A DNA stretch of 64,000 nucleotides, taken from contig NC_092020.1 in NCBI RefSeq assembly GCF_042242105.1, positions 17,452,788 through 17,516,787 on the forward strand. The letters run 5' to 3'. This document shows positions 1 through 11,645 of the stretch, one piece after another. The notes under the pieces were generated by a model. It was given only the letters and a program-made list of their open reading frames with translations, made no database searches and had not been told where the DNA came from. Source of the DNA: Pempheris klunzingeri (taxonomy: Eukaryota > Chordata > Actinopteri > Acropomatiformes > Pempheridae). The position numbers were made by a program, and so were the translations under genes. How positions within the stretch are numbered: the first letter of the stretch is position 1; each line of letters opens with the position of its first letter.

Positions 1-1
1 A

Positions 2-163
2 GGAGGAGGAGGAGACACTGACAAACACAGGGAAGCCTCGCGGCCGATAGCCTCTCTTCCACCGTACTCCTCCACCGTGCAGACTGCCGTCTTTATCAAA
101 TGTGTCAACCCAAGCCCTCCCCTGCAAGCAGCAGCTCAAAGGAAACCTCTCCGTCCATTGTAA
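2..163 (+). CDS. Possible C-terminal coding end of a gene entering from the left edge
   Basis: One frame is open from the first bases of the window to a TAA at 161-163, giving 53 codons with no start needed. The translation begins with a short glycine run, is rich in Pro, Ser and Ala, and ends with the residues RKPLRPL. Composition is GC-rich and clearly unlike the AT-rich DNA that follows, which is what a last coding exon next to its 3' UTR would look like. I do not recognise the protein. In mammals PCDH19 and TNMD lie on this side of TSPAN6, so a protocadherin tail is one candidate on synteny alone. It could equally be a chance open frame. Confidence 0.3.
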   Translation, partial: GGGGDTDKHREASRPIASLPPYSSTVQTAVFIKCVNPSPPLQAAAQRKPLRPL

Positions 164-1460
164 CGAGGGTCATGGGTTCTAACTCCAGCTACAGTAATGA
201 CTTGACACTCCACCTATAACCTTTGACCTCAGACCGAAGGCGATTAAGTGATCACAAGGACCTGCATACGGGAGTGGTCGGTGCTGGAAAGCAGCTTTCA
301 GGTTCCTATCTATAGGTATATTTGAATACATGAGAACTATTGAGCAAACCTTTTTTATTGATTATGTCTGTACATGCTAGTGTATATGTATATCTTGCCA
401 TCAGGGTTAAGACATTTGGTTATATAAATGTATTCTTATGGCAAAGGATGGATTATGTTCAGGACTTTTTGTTTGAGTTTGTTCCCGAGGGAAAGCGATA
501 TTTTTTCGATGGGAGATAATCCAAGGCTTTTATCTTGGTGAACTCTTGCGTAAAGCTAAGACGCTTAAGTCAGGGAGGCCAATGGCCCAGATGGTTTCTC
601 TGTCAACCTGGGAGACCTGGAGACCTGCAGAGAAGAGACCACGGCACATAAAATTCAAACATAATCACCCATTTAGGTCAGAGCCTCATTCACGTGTCCT
701 CCTCATTTTTCTCCCCATCATCCTCCAGAGATCATTAGTGGACATTTCACAGAGTGAGCCCGGGCAGCACTCAGCTGCTGACGTATAAAAATAATCTTTT
801 TGGACCTTGAGATTGAGAGTTTGTTTACAGAAGCGGATAGATAGCGGCGTTCTCCACTCCTGAACTGATACAGAATCCTGTGGATCTCTCTCAGAGGAAA
901 AGTAGTACCATCTCTGGAGTCCAGAGCCTTCTCCCATGTCCGAGGAGCCGAGACGCCCTCTAAACTGCAGCCACGACCGTCTCCCACGCCCCGATATGGT
1001 GTTTCCAGACCCCAGAGTGCTTTGTGTTGCAGTGTTTTATTCACACTGTTTGTTGTGCTTAATTTAATAGTCATTAATATATTTGACCTCTTGTGTATCT
1101 AACAAGTCTATCTATGAGAACAATGCTTTGTATGGTTGGTGCTTCATTTTGAAATGTACTTATTAGGATCCCTTTATTCTGAGATTTTCCTCCCTCATTC
1201 AAAAACAGTATTTCAAAAAAGCTAAAGTACAGTTTTATTGTACTGGTGCTAAGACAGATTTTGTGTTGACAATCAATGATGTTTTGGTTTGAAGTCACAA
1301 ACTAATAAAAGATATTTAAGATGAAGAGACTTAAGGTGTAAAGAAAAGTATAGTTTAGTTAAAGAAAACGGGAATCAGCAAGACTGAAAGACTGAGCAGT
1401 GTGTGAGATCTTGAAGAGCCTTTTATTTGATTCTTTTATAAGAAATCAACAAGAATAAAG
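164..1460 (+). other. AT-rich stretch, possible 3' UTR of the left-edge gene
   Basis: No coding frame is convincing here. If the open frame ending at 163 is real, this would be its 3' UTR. AATAAA-like polyadenylation signals on the plus strand occur near 1301 (ctaataaaag) and 1454 (agaataaag). The stretch also holds the first copy of the hairpin motif at 801-830. Confidence 0.25.
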
Positions 1461-2450
1461 CATGATTGTGAATCATAGTTTTTATCCCTTTGTTTTGTCA
1501 GTTGGATTATTATAATAGAGCTGATTATTATAATGAGTATGTGTGTGTGTATGAGTGTTTGTCATATTCTAATTAATGACACGTGTGATTAAGGATCACT
1601 GAAGCAGATCTGAATAACAGAAACGTCTCACGCCAACAGTAAATAGAAAACAGCGAAGAACAGAGTGCAGATTCTGTTTGGCACGATATTTCCTTTTTGT
1701 TTGGTCCGCCACCTGTTGAAAGGTGTGCTTTTTTTTTTTTTTGTATGTTTTCTGAATGTGCATAAGTTTTCTCCCTCTCTCTTCTCTCTCCTCCCCATAG
1801 AGAGCAGGAAGCAGGATTTGAATGTTGACTAAACAATCTCATTTCAAGGTCCACTTACTTGCTTGTTGAGGAGGTTTTGACCATCTCACACATCTATATC
1901 AGCAGATTTTTAGATTGTTTTGTTCCCTGCTGATTCCAAGGTCAACAGTGAACTGACAGGATCAGCTTCTAAAGTATGAATGTTATCTTTTGAGAGGAAA
2001 AAACACAATCTTTCTCTGTCATATGAAAAGTTGAATTCATAAACAATAAACGCACCTCTGCTCGCTTTAGCACACCCTGTAGTTCTGCTGTTTCAGTCTT
2101 ACTTGCTACTGATGGTGGCTGAAGTAAAACTTTACACAAATGTTTGCTGAGTTTCTGACCCCTCTCTAGTTGTTCCTCCTCTCCTGTTGTAGGATTTAAT
2201 ATTCAGTCTATATGTCACTTGTGGCCACTGTTCTCTAAAGCTTTGTGTCACTTTAAGGCGACAGGGAAGAGACATGCTAGAGGTGCTCAGGGTCAAGGAA
2301 AGTTTGTACATCTGCTTTTCCAAGATAATCAAGCAAACTAAACCTGCTGATGAAGACTGTGTGACTCTGTAGAGGGCTCCAGAACGAGCACAGTACAGTT
2401 CGTGGACCTTGAGTTGAGATTGTTTTGTTTACTGCTGTTTCCAAGGTCCA
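801..2450. repeat. Four scattered copies of a hairpin-like motif (TGGACCTTG...CAAGGTCCA)
   Basis: The clearest copy is 2403-2450: TGGACCTTG at 2403-2411 and its exact reverse complement CAAGGTCCA at 2442-2450, around a 30-base loop that contains GAGATTGTTTTGTTTACTG. A related plus-strand copy without the second arm lies at 801-830, a minus-strand copy at 1824-1853, and a partial plus-strand copy at about 1911-1946 ending TTCCAAGGTCAAC. The shared core suggests fragments of one dispersed element. The arms also resemble half-sites for orphan nuclear receptors (CAAGGTCA type), but this is inference. Confidence 0.4.
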
Positions 2451-5219
2451 AGAATAAACCATGAGGCTCAGGGCTGGAAAAGGTTTACGTGACTTCATGC
2501 GTTCTCATGACTCAGACAGACTTTATTTTATCCACTAGAGGGAAGCAATGACAGTGACTGAGTTCACATTAAAACGGAAAGGAGAAATCTGCCTGCTGTT
2601 TCTCTTATTGTATCTGATCTCAGTGAGCTTATTGTTATCCCTCCTAAATACATTGAAAGCATTAAATGCATACACAACCAAGCTCAAAGCCCTTGTGAGA
2701 GCAACTGAAAATACAGAGCAAAAGCGCTGACAACTTCTGTGTTTCTACAAATTCTTTTCTCTTGTTTTGTTGTTCAATTTCTTGTCACTGTTTTGACTTC
2801 TTGTTGGAGCCTCATGCAGTAAAGAAACAGAGCCAAATACCAGGAGGCGGCATCATGTGAGACATGTTAGGGCTTCTGTCTTGCCTGCAGGGCAGCTGTG
2901 CACAGTTGGAAAGTCTGTGCTCAGGGATCAAACACACAAAAGATTAGATTAAAAATTTAGTTTTTTTCTCTAGATTTAACATTGTTACCATTACAATAAA
3001 AGAACATGCATCTGTTTCAGTAACGGCATCTGTTATCTGCAAAAATGCCCCTAAAAAAACAGCATTAATGCTTAAAACTGTGTTAAAAGTGCCATTAAAT
3101 CACACTTATTGTTCAGTTTACCCCTTGTTTTTACTTTCCCTTTTGGAGCTATGAAAAAAAAAACACCGATAAAAGTTACAAATGCGTGTCTTAAAACCAG
3201 GATACAAAGAACTACACAACTACACAAAGAAATACAGAAAAATACAACATCAGCTAAGACGAAGCATATTTCTCCTCATATCTGAGCCACTATAGCAAAC
3301 TGTAATTCAACATAATGCCTGGGAGCTTATGGGCCTCAGTTTGATGTCTCGGTGTGAATGTGAAAGAGATGTTTCATTGTACTGAGACGTGACATACCAG
3401 TGGCAGCCCCTCGCAGGGCCCCATGGTACAGATGGTCCTAACCACAGTGTAACCTGTGCAGTCCCCATGAGGTTACTTGAGTTCAGTCACTGCAGACTGA
3501 GGGTTATCTCCCAGCAGAGATAGCGAGTGCCTGCTGCCAGATTTGAGTTTATATCTGGTGTATGATTTGTGTATGATTTTACCCTCCTTAAAACCATAAA
3601 TGAAAAATGGCTTCTAAAATACATGAAAAATTGATTTGGAGTTTGGTGTTAAAGATTTAAAGTTCACTGTTTTTATGTAGTAAACTTTATTCAGGCTGGT
3701 TCCAGTGAAGCGATCATGTTTCAGAGGGTTTCGGGAGTCTTGGGAATATTTGACTTTCCTATAAATCAAGTGGCATTACATCATACATGGAGTGGAGCAC
3801 TCAGGGCCGCCCCCCTCACCAAGCCCCTGACATGCCTCGTAGTTCATTGGCTTTCTACTGTGGGGCAGTGGCATCTGATTGGATAGAAATGAGGGCAAGT
3901 CTGTACAAGACCTACTGACAGACTGACATGGAAAGAGGAAGCAAGGCAAGCTTGTTGGAGTTTTGCATTGTTCCTACATGGAGACACATGGGGGTAGCAC
4001 GAGGGGGGGGGCACCAGCACATTACACACATATATTCACATCAAATTTAGCATGAGTGTGTGTGTGTGTGTAAGTGTGGAGGACGCATGGGTTTTGTTCT
4101 CCATTAGATTTCCAAGATGCTAAAAAAACAAAAATCTTTTCTTTAAAGTGAATAAAACTAAATCCTGTCTTTTAAATCCAATCCAAGCAACACATACGAA
4201 GATGCTTCAAAAAGCTTTTCAGGTTGTTAATGCAAATTTTATGTCTGTCTGTCTGTCGTTATCATTGTAAGTTAGTTAGTTAGTTAGTACTATCATTACT
4301 ATTAGCATTCTTACTATTATTTGCTATGAAAATGATTCCGTTTTAAATGCCTCTCGCATTGCCTCCGGTTCACAGAGGACATGTGTTGTATCTGTTAACA
4401 GCACTGGGCTTGCGTTATGCAACAGTCCTCTTTGAAAAAAACAAAAAAGAAAACACCCAAGGGGGAAGTCCTGCTCACTTAGCCTGCATCCAAAGCTCAG
4501 CCTAGTTACTTGCTTTTCTCTCAGTCCCCATTGATAACAGCTTGCTGTATTGCTCTGTAGACTGACCAGAATCTTAAACATGCAAGAATAAATGTTGTCA
4601 TCTGTCTGAACTGTCCTTTGGACATTTGGGGAATGGCTTAGTGTCTGAGACAGATCAAACTTTCTTTCACCCCGTGAGACTACACAGCACTCTTTTGTTA
4701 TCATCAGCAGGATTTAGACGACTATGCTCTCCCTCCACAGACAGGAACGTCTGCAGGAGCCTGTTGTATGTCTGTCTAGGACTCTACAGTAAAACATTTT
4801 GATAAATCATACACGTTTTAGCACTGCTTTGAAATAACACTCTTCGAGGGGTGTTAAATGTCCTTTGTTCTTGCTAATATGAAGACATGTAATGGCGTTT
4901 AATCCGTTGCTATGCCTGGCTTGATGGTTTCACCCTTGCAGCTCTAAATATAACCCCGGGAAAATAACACTGTCATGCATTGACCCTCGCTATGTTGCAA
5001 CAGAGTTGACCTTGTCCAGACGGCTGAGGTAGCTTCTGTTTGCTGCCAACTTTTCAGCCAGCCTGCACGTGTCAGAGAAGCACACAGTAATGAAATCTGG
5101 TTAATATGAAGACATATTGTACTGAAGCAGCATAAAGGTTGCAGTGAACTTTGAACTGTGAACAAAGGCCTGTCCTGAAAAGTGCAGGCTGAGATGTTGC
5201 AGAAAGGTTGAAATGTCTT
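2451..5219. other. Intergenic DNA with no supported gene
   Basis: Only short unconvincing frames are present. Minor simple repeats are a GT run at about 4055-4071, GTCT units near 4243-4257 and GTTA units near 4270-4288. I see no RNA gene or further transposon here. Confidence 0.5.
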
Positions 5220-6250
5220 AAAATTTTAATTCTTCGGATGTGAAATAAGTTACAGTGTCGGCTGAAGTTGACGCACTGAAAGGAGCTGAGGTGTCAGTTG
5301 AAACGTCAGAGCTGAAAGCAAATAGACAACTCAAGTGTCAGAGGAGAAAACATGTGAGATGTCACTCAGTGTCTAAAACATGAAAAAACTGAAATGTCAG
5401 CTGACATGAAAGGAGGCCGTGTGTTAAATACTGTGTGGGAGCTGCAGTTTAAGTTCTTACAGGAGTTGTAGTGTCAGTTGAGGCTGAAGCACTGAAAGCC
5501 GTTGAAGTGTACTTGCTAAAAGTATTGTAGATTTTACTTAAAGTGCAGGAGGAAGATGAGTTGTTGGTGTGTAGGTAAGCACTGAAACACATTAAAGCGG
5601 AAGAGCTGAAAGCAGTTGAAATGTCAGTCGCTATGAAAGCACATGTAATGTCAGTTGACATAAAAGCACTGAAAGCAGCTGAATCGTCAGCTGAATGATA
5701 AATGTTGTAGTTGCAGTTTAAGTTTTTAAAGAAGTTCAACATGTCAGTTGGCATGTTACCTGAAAGCAGTTGAATTGTAAGTTGGTGTGTAACAGTTAGT
5801 AAATACAGTAAAGAAGTGATATATTGCATGGTAGCTGCAGTTTAAATGGAAGCACTTAAAGGAGTTGAAGTGCAGTCGCTAAAGGTATGTTAAACTCGCA
5901 TTCAAGAGCTGTAAGAAGTTGAGTTGCCAGTTTTTATTTAAGTACTGCAAGTACCTGAATTAACAATTGAAGAGTAGGAGCTGAAAACAGTTGAACTGTC
6001 AGATAAAGATGGTACTTTAAGTTGAACCAGTGTAAGTTGAAGCATTGAAAGGAGCTGAAGTGCCAGTTGAAATGTTAGAACTGAAAATGTGTGAAATTTC
6101 AGTCTAAGTCCCGCAGATAGGTGAGTTGCCAGTTTGTGTGGAAGCGCTGAAATAGCGGTTATTAACAGCTGAGAAGAAAGAGCTGTATGCAGTTAAAGTG
6201 TCGGCTGAAGTTTGAGAGACGAAAGCAGTTACAAATGCGTCAAATAATTC
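5220..6250. repeat. Degenerate tandem repeat, about 1 kb
   Basis: The same words recur in order many times: variants of TGTCAGTTGAA followed by GCACTGAAAGCAGTTGAA, with TTTAAGT spacers. Clear instances lie near 5270-5325, 5467-5520, 5598-5700, 5738-5780 and 6030-6090. Units are roughly 35-45 bases, diverged and of variable length, so this is an old minisatellite-like array. On the minus strand it creates a Ser/Thr/Ala-rich open frame (5449-5829) that is a by-product of the repeat and not a gene. Confidence 0.65.
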
Positions 6251-6834
6251 GTATTAAATTGAACGATTTTGACCTGCTCTATTTGAACAATGTCTTTAGG
6301 TAAAACATTTAAACAACCATATCTAAATAAAGATTAAATAAGTGTATTTTCTACCTCATGAAACATTTTCAAAGCCAGTTTTTCTTAAAGTTTATCGCGT
6401 TGCAGGAGTGTATGAGCCGGAGACAAAGAAGACACTTGATCAGCACAAACGTCTCTTGTTAAAACATGAAGCTTCGTGCCTCAAACAAACACTGTGATGT
6501 TGGAAATCTGATCACTGTGTTTTCTAGTTGGGTTTCCAGGGGCTCCACTGACAATAGAGGGCTTCATGTTAGTGAACAAACTCACACACAGCCACGCCAT
6601 TGTCTCGCCCCTTGTCTTGCAGATGAGATTAAATGCTACAGCCACCCAGAGACGGACGCGGGCACTGACCTGCGGAGAACTCATCTGTTTATCTTGATGT
6701 GGCACCCGCTGACTGTGTCACTGAGAGCACAGGATTTCAGCTGCAAGAAATGACCCTGACCGTTATCACCTGCCCACCTGATAACCAGACCATGGCTGCA
6801 AAACACAAGGCCGGTGATGGAGAGTACATTTATT

Positions 6835-7145
6835 TCCTGTATAATTTTACTTGAGTATTTCATGTTACTCAACCTTCTGCTTCTACTTCTACTATAAAAT
6901 CATGCTATATAATATAATTAGATTATTTCTTGTACTCCTAATTTCTCTGACAGTAATAGTTACGTGCTACTTTGCAAAGTAAGATTTTATATACAAAACA
7001 TATTAAAAACTTCTAAAATGTGATTAATTATCTTATATTAAACCATAATATAACAGCCTGAATGGCTACATTCTGTTTAATGGATACTCTTACTTTGAGA
7101 ATACTTGTGTACTTTAGTTACATTTTGCAGAACTTTCACTTGTGA
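6835..7145. repeat. Diverged dispersed element of the 'acttgagtatt' type
   Basis: The words TTTACTTGAGTATTTC, CTTCTACTTCTACTATAA and GTTACATTTTGCAGA resemble a very common short non-autonomous DNA transposon of spiny-rayed fish. Recognition is from memory of the family, not from an alignment. A second, larger copy lies at 9105-9990. Confidence 0.45.
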
Positions 7146-8239
7146 TAGGATTATCAAAGAAAAGTCTTGCTGTTTTCACTATCTGCCACCACGGCAAACT
7201 GTTCACAGAGATCTTCTTAGGAAAAACATATGGGACAGACATTCATGTCGAAGGGGATATGATACACAGACCAAACTAGCATGCAAAACATCTTAAAACC
7301 CCATCCTGACTCGATGTGCGTGTGTACATTGTAAGCATGGCAGGAGGCCGTACTGACCTACATAAGCAGCACATAAAGGGATAAAGTTATAAGGGTGTGT
7401 GAGCAGCAGACAAGGCCGGGCTGAGGGGATTGTTCACTCTCAGAGACACTCTGTGTCAGGCTGTAAGCTGCTCCAGCTGGACTCCACACCCACTCGCCTC
7501 TTACATAACCTCATGCATTCCTCCCCTACATGCACTGTACATACTGATAGTGGTGTGGTGTTCAGCAGCGATGGCAGACTGGTGTGCTCTCTGGGGGTTT
7601 ACATGTGTAACATCGTGGGTAGATACAGTTTAATTCAGTGGGAAAAAAAAGAAAATAGGGCTTATTGTGCTCTAAGTGAATTCAGTATTTTCTCCTCCCA
7701 TCCCGAAGGACTGAGTTTCACCAGCAAGGAAGCCCTTTGTAACCTAAACAACACACAGATTGATTCTTTTCCCAAAACCAGAGGACAGAGAGCAAACAGT
7801 CCAGCCCAGGTCTTATCATAAAAGTCGAGGGGGGAAGCAGGGAGGTGTGTGTGTGTGTGTGTGAGAGAGTGTGTGTGTGTGAGGTGGGGGTTGTCTCAGT
7901 GTTGTCGGGGGTCGGTGGGAAAGCCTCCGCCCAGAAGAGAACATGGTGTTCCCAGCTTCACATCTGCGTCTCCATGCTATCGAGACAAAGGAGCTGAAGC
8001 TGATGTGAAGCCGAAGGACCAGACAGCAGCTTTCATCTGGAACAGGGCACAATTAAGCTCAATAGAAGGGACTTAAAGTTATAATCATTTGTGCCACAGT
8101 TAAAGGTCAATGTAGAGGCCTTGTTCAAATATCAAAATGATAACTTAGGAATAGTAACTGCCAGAGACTTTAGCTGAAGGAACATCACTCTATAAATGTT
8201 GCTCAGCAATGCCACTGGTGAAAGAAACATTCAGATGCT
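7146..8239. other. Intergenic DNA with a GT-rich microsatellite
   Basis: No gene is supported. A GT/GA-rich simple repeat lies at about 7843-7882. The open frames at 7399-7821 and 7430-7633 have no recognisable protein features. Confidence 0.5.
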
Positions 8240-8445
8240 TTACTCTAAAACAACCCCTAAAACATACAAACCACCAAGACATAAAATAACCACCACAATA
8301 ATCAAATTATCACAAAAAGACACAAAATGACCTAGAGGAGATGAAAAACAGCCACAAAAAGGTGCGAAAACCAAAAGACACCAATTTACTACAAAGAGAT
8401 CACAGCAACAATGACAAATGACCACAAAAAACTAAAAAACAGAAT
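8240..8445. repeat. Degenerate ACAAAAAGACACAAAATGACC-like tandem repeat
   Basis: An A/C-rich stretch contains repeated, imperfect words such as CACAAAAAGACACAAAATGA and GACCACAAAAAAC. It has the look of the diverged simple tandem repeats frequent in teleost intergenic DNA. Confidence 0.5.
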
Positions 8446-9104
8446 GAGGTACCAGATTTGAGTCTCACATGTAACTGAGGCCTCTTCCTCTATGCTAGAC
8501 TGACACTTCAAGGCCATTTTTTTGAGCCTTGAGCAAGTTTACGTCGAGTTAAACAAACACAAGGAGCACTTTTTCACTTCCTTGTCCTTGTGGTTGATGT
8601 GTTTCTGGTTGTATATTACAATGTACGTGCTTTCTACTAACTATGTTCTTTTAAAAAATCACTTGAAAGAAAATATTACTTTCTTATTACATTACATAAT
8701 GCACAGCCGGAGGAGAGACTTCAGGAGTTGTGGATTGTATCTTCACAGAAATGTTCTTTCTGAAGAGGTCTGTTCTCTGCGACCATGCTGCTCTTGTGCT
8801 GTTAGGGAAACACCCAGCACACAGAAATGTTAACAACATCAGTGAGCGTGCTGGTTCTCATTACTTCTGCAGCACAAGGCAGCATATTGTGGGTCCGAGC
8901 TGTGCACAATGACGTGGGCTTCACCGTCTCTCACATGAGACAATTTTATACTGAGGCAATGCCTAGCAACGCTAAATCCTCTGCATGTGAACAACACACA
9001 CCACGTTACACCACAACAAACCTGTGTTTACCACAGGCAGCAGTTACCTGGGCACCAGGTTCAGCTCCTGCTGGGGGCGCCTTCAGGTTTAGTTGGTGGA
9101 ATGT
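8446..9104. other. Intergenic DNA with no supported gene
   Basis: Three overlapping short plus-strand open frames occur between 8522 and 9202 in two frames, with no recognisable domain. I see nothing else. Confidence 0.45.
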
Positions 9105-9990
9105 CACTACGTACATTTAATCAGGAAATGTACTTAAGAACAATTTTGAGGTACTTGTACTTTGCTGAGTATTTCGTTTTTTTTCCTACTTCTACCCTAT
9201 AATGTTATCTCATTTGAAGAAGGTTCAATCTCTACCTTGAGAATACACTTGTAATAAAGTATAACAATTTCAAGGTTCACGCACTAGATTTTTCCCAGAG
9301 CTTTCAACCATATCCAAGGATGCACAGACAGACATGCAACAGATGTCACGTGTACAGAACAGACCAACAAATTCACTGAGCATACAAATGACATGACAAC
9401 ATTTCTGATACATGTATATTTTAAAATATATGTGAAGGATATGGATTCAGGAGCAAAGAAAGAAAGAAAGAAAGAAAGGTTAAAGCGGTTGTTTTGTCCA
9501 TGACTTTATGGGCGTTCTGTTGCTTTATACTGAGTTTGAGTGTGCAGGTGTGCCTAATAAAGTGGCCACTGAGTGTTTAATCAGCTGATAAAAAACAATA
9601 TACTAGATTAAACTACTACAGCAGTACAGTGTATTTAGATTAGCTCCACCTCAAGGACCTAAAGAAGTAAAATGCCGCTTACGTGTTGCATCAGTAATAA
9701 TAATAATCCAATGATAGAATATAGCTCTGATGGGACAGCGCCCACTCTGCTGCTATTTTTAGATTGTGGTATTATTACTTTTAGCTGACGCTTTCATCCA
9801 TCACAAGATGCTTAATACACAGGATTGAAAGTTGCAATCTTTTAGTGGATCAATCAAAGCTCAATCAAATGTTAAAATAATAATGTAGAGATAGTAAAAA
9901 TTCCTGACCGTAGAGCTCATCAGCCTCAAGTCCTGCATTTAAAATTTTGCTCTACTAATTTATGCAAAATGCAAAAGTAAAAGCACTCAT
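9105..9990. repeat. Diverged inverted-repeat element with an AAAG microsatellite inside
   Basis: The left part (about 9105-9235: GGTACTTGTACTTTGCTGAG, TACTTCTACCCTATAATG) and the right part (about 9640-9990: AAAATGCCGCTTACGTG, AGTAATAATAATAATCCAAT, AAGTAAAAGCACTCAT) match, as I remember it, the two ends of the common percomorph 'acttgagta' MITE. Between them lie a perfect (AAAG)6 run at 9455-9478 and, at about 9546-9577, a short CCTAATAAAGTGGCCACTGA word that is also a familiar dispersed sequence. Confidence 0.4.
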
Positions 9991-11109
9991 CGTGCAGAAT
10001 GGCTTCTTTTTGAGGACGCTGGGGGCGTCTTTACGCTGAGCAAATGCTGTCTTAGTTCTGTCCAAATTGACTCAAAGTTTCAAGTTGACACATATTTGTC
10101 TCTTTTGTTTGACAGTTGACACAAAGGTTTACTAAAACATGTGTGGGTATTAACGCAAACAATGCAGTGAATGCACTCGGCTGTTGACTCAGGGAGCAGT
10201 GCTGTTAAGCATAGAAAAGCGAAGAATAAGGGCGATAAGAGCAAAGTGGGTGCAGCTGCAATGCTAAAAAAATCCAAACCTTTATTTAGAATCACGTTAT
10301 TGACCTGAGACATCACCCTCCAGCACCAGCCTGACTTCATCTAACTCATAAAGTAATAATCTTTCTGGTTGTTTGGGGCTTTATTCCTGTCAGGTAGGAG
10401 TTTACAGCCGTTGAGCAACAGACAGTGCAGATGAGGTGAGTCGAGGCACTGCCAGAGAAGGCACAGCAGACGCTGCCATTTTCTGCCAAGTCTGTGATCA
10501 CGCAGCCTCATGCTGGCAGGCCGTGTGGGGCAAAGACCTGCCAACCATGTCTCCAAATGTCTTCTACGTCCCAAGATACATCGGTCACACTGACTGCACT
10601 GAACCCAAAAACCCTTGTAAGACTCCAGCCCTGACAAAAATATCAGACATAAACAACTGTTTACTTTGGGGTTCTGCTTTCTATAAAGCCATAAGGGTAG
10701 ATAAGTAGATTTCCTGTTACACATAAAATATCATTTGGCATTTGATATCTGGACTTTGAAACACTCTAAACAGCTGCTGTGCGTGATGCAACAGCACATT
10801 TTCCTCACAAGTCTGGAGCCATTTCAAGTCAGCAATGTACCGAGTTGTTGCAGCCATTCGCTCTCAGGTTTCTCAAGACTTTAATGTGAGCTGGGAGACT
10901 TGAGCGAGTCGGCAGTCAAGCTGTATTACAGAATATCAGTGTCGAGGCTCAAGCCCTTTGGGGTTTGTGCATGCAATGGAAAAAAACAACTTTAAAGCTC
11001 AGAAGTCACTACTTTACTGCCAGAAACATCGGCCTAAACAAATAATTTACAGTCATATACAAGTCGCTTTTATAATATATTTCTATTGAAACCAGCTCCT
11101 CTCATAGGA
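9991..11109. other. Intergenic DNA with no supported gene
   Basis: Open frames on both strands between 10341 and 10724 overlap each other and have no recognisable features. Nothing else was seen. Confidence 0.45.
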
Positions 11110-11645
11110 ATAGTTTGACATTTTGGGAAAAATGTGCTGATGGGAAGATTGATTCCTTATATCTGTTAAATGTGAGGCCACAGCCAGCAGCAGGTTAGCT
11201 TAGCTTAGCATAGAGACTGGAAACAGGAAGAAAGCACTAATTAACACGTTTTATCTCATTTGTTTGATCCAAACAAAAACTGAAGATTAAAACCATTTCA
11301 CAGCCCTTTTAACTGCTCTGTGACAAAAAATCATACACATAACTCTGTAAATCAACAAATTGTTGTTTTTACACTTTTTTTTTTTTTTTTTACCATTTTT
11401 GTATGAATTTAACAAACACTACCTAATGTATTCATTGGTGAGCTTTAGAGATGCTTCTAGGTGAATTTTAGGCTAGCTGTGTCCCTTTGTTTCTCGTGTT
11501 TATGCTAAGCTACGCTAAGATAAGCTAGACAGCTGCTGCCTGCAGCCTTTTATTTACCACACAGATATGAGAGTGGTATTGATCTCCTCGTCTAACCAAC
11601 CAAAACGCTAATATGGAGATTTTCCAAAATGTTAAGCTTCTTCTT
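11110..11645. repeat. Fold-back (long inverted repeat) element, MITE-like
   Basis: The left arm reads GACATTTTGGGAAAAATGTG...AGCAGCAGGTTAGCTTAGC...ATAGAGACTGGAAAC. The right arm read on the minus strand gives AACATTTTGGAAAATCTCC...GCAGGCAGCAGCTGTCTAGC...TTAGCGTAGCTTAGCAT. The arms therefore match over roughly 100-150 bases with gaps, around a centre containing a poly-T tract (about 11378-11391). GCTTAGCTTAGC-type fold-back elements are abundant in percomorph genomes. The superfamily is not determined. Confidence 0.6.

Noticed and set aside
2548-2730. 60-codon plus-strand frame with a hydrophobic segment
   Set aside because: No recognisable family, no neighbouring splice sites or signals, and length within chance expectation. 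Kept out of the features but could be tested by conservation.
4324-4704. 126-codon minus-strand frame
   Set aside because: Unbiased composition, no recognisable motif, no splice or promoter support.
5449-5829. 126-codon minus-strand Ser/Thr/Ala-rich frame
   Set aside because: It lies wholly within the degenerate tandem repeat, whose unit explains its composition; no splice or start context supports it.
7399-7821. 140-codon plus-strand frame
   Set aside because: It overlaps another frame, has no recognisable motif, and ends beside a simple repeat.
10341-10724. Opposed open frames on both strands
   Set aside because: Neither resembles a known protein; mutual overlap suggests chance openness in locally GC-richer DNA.
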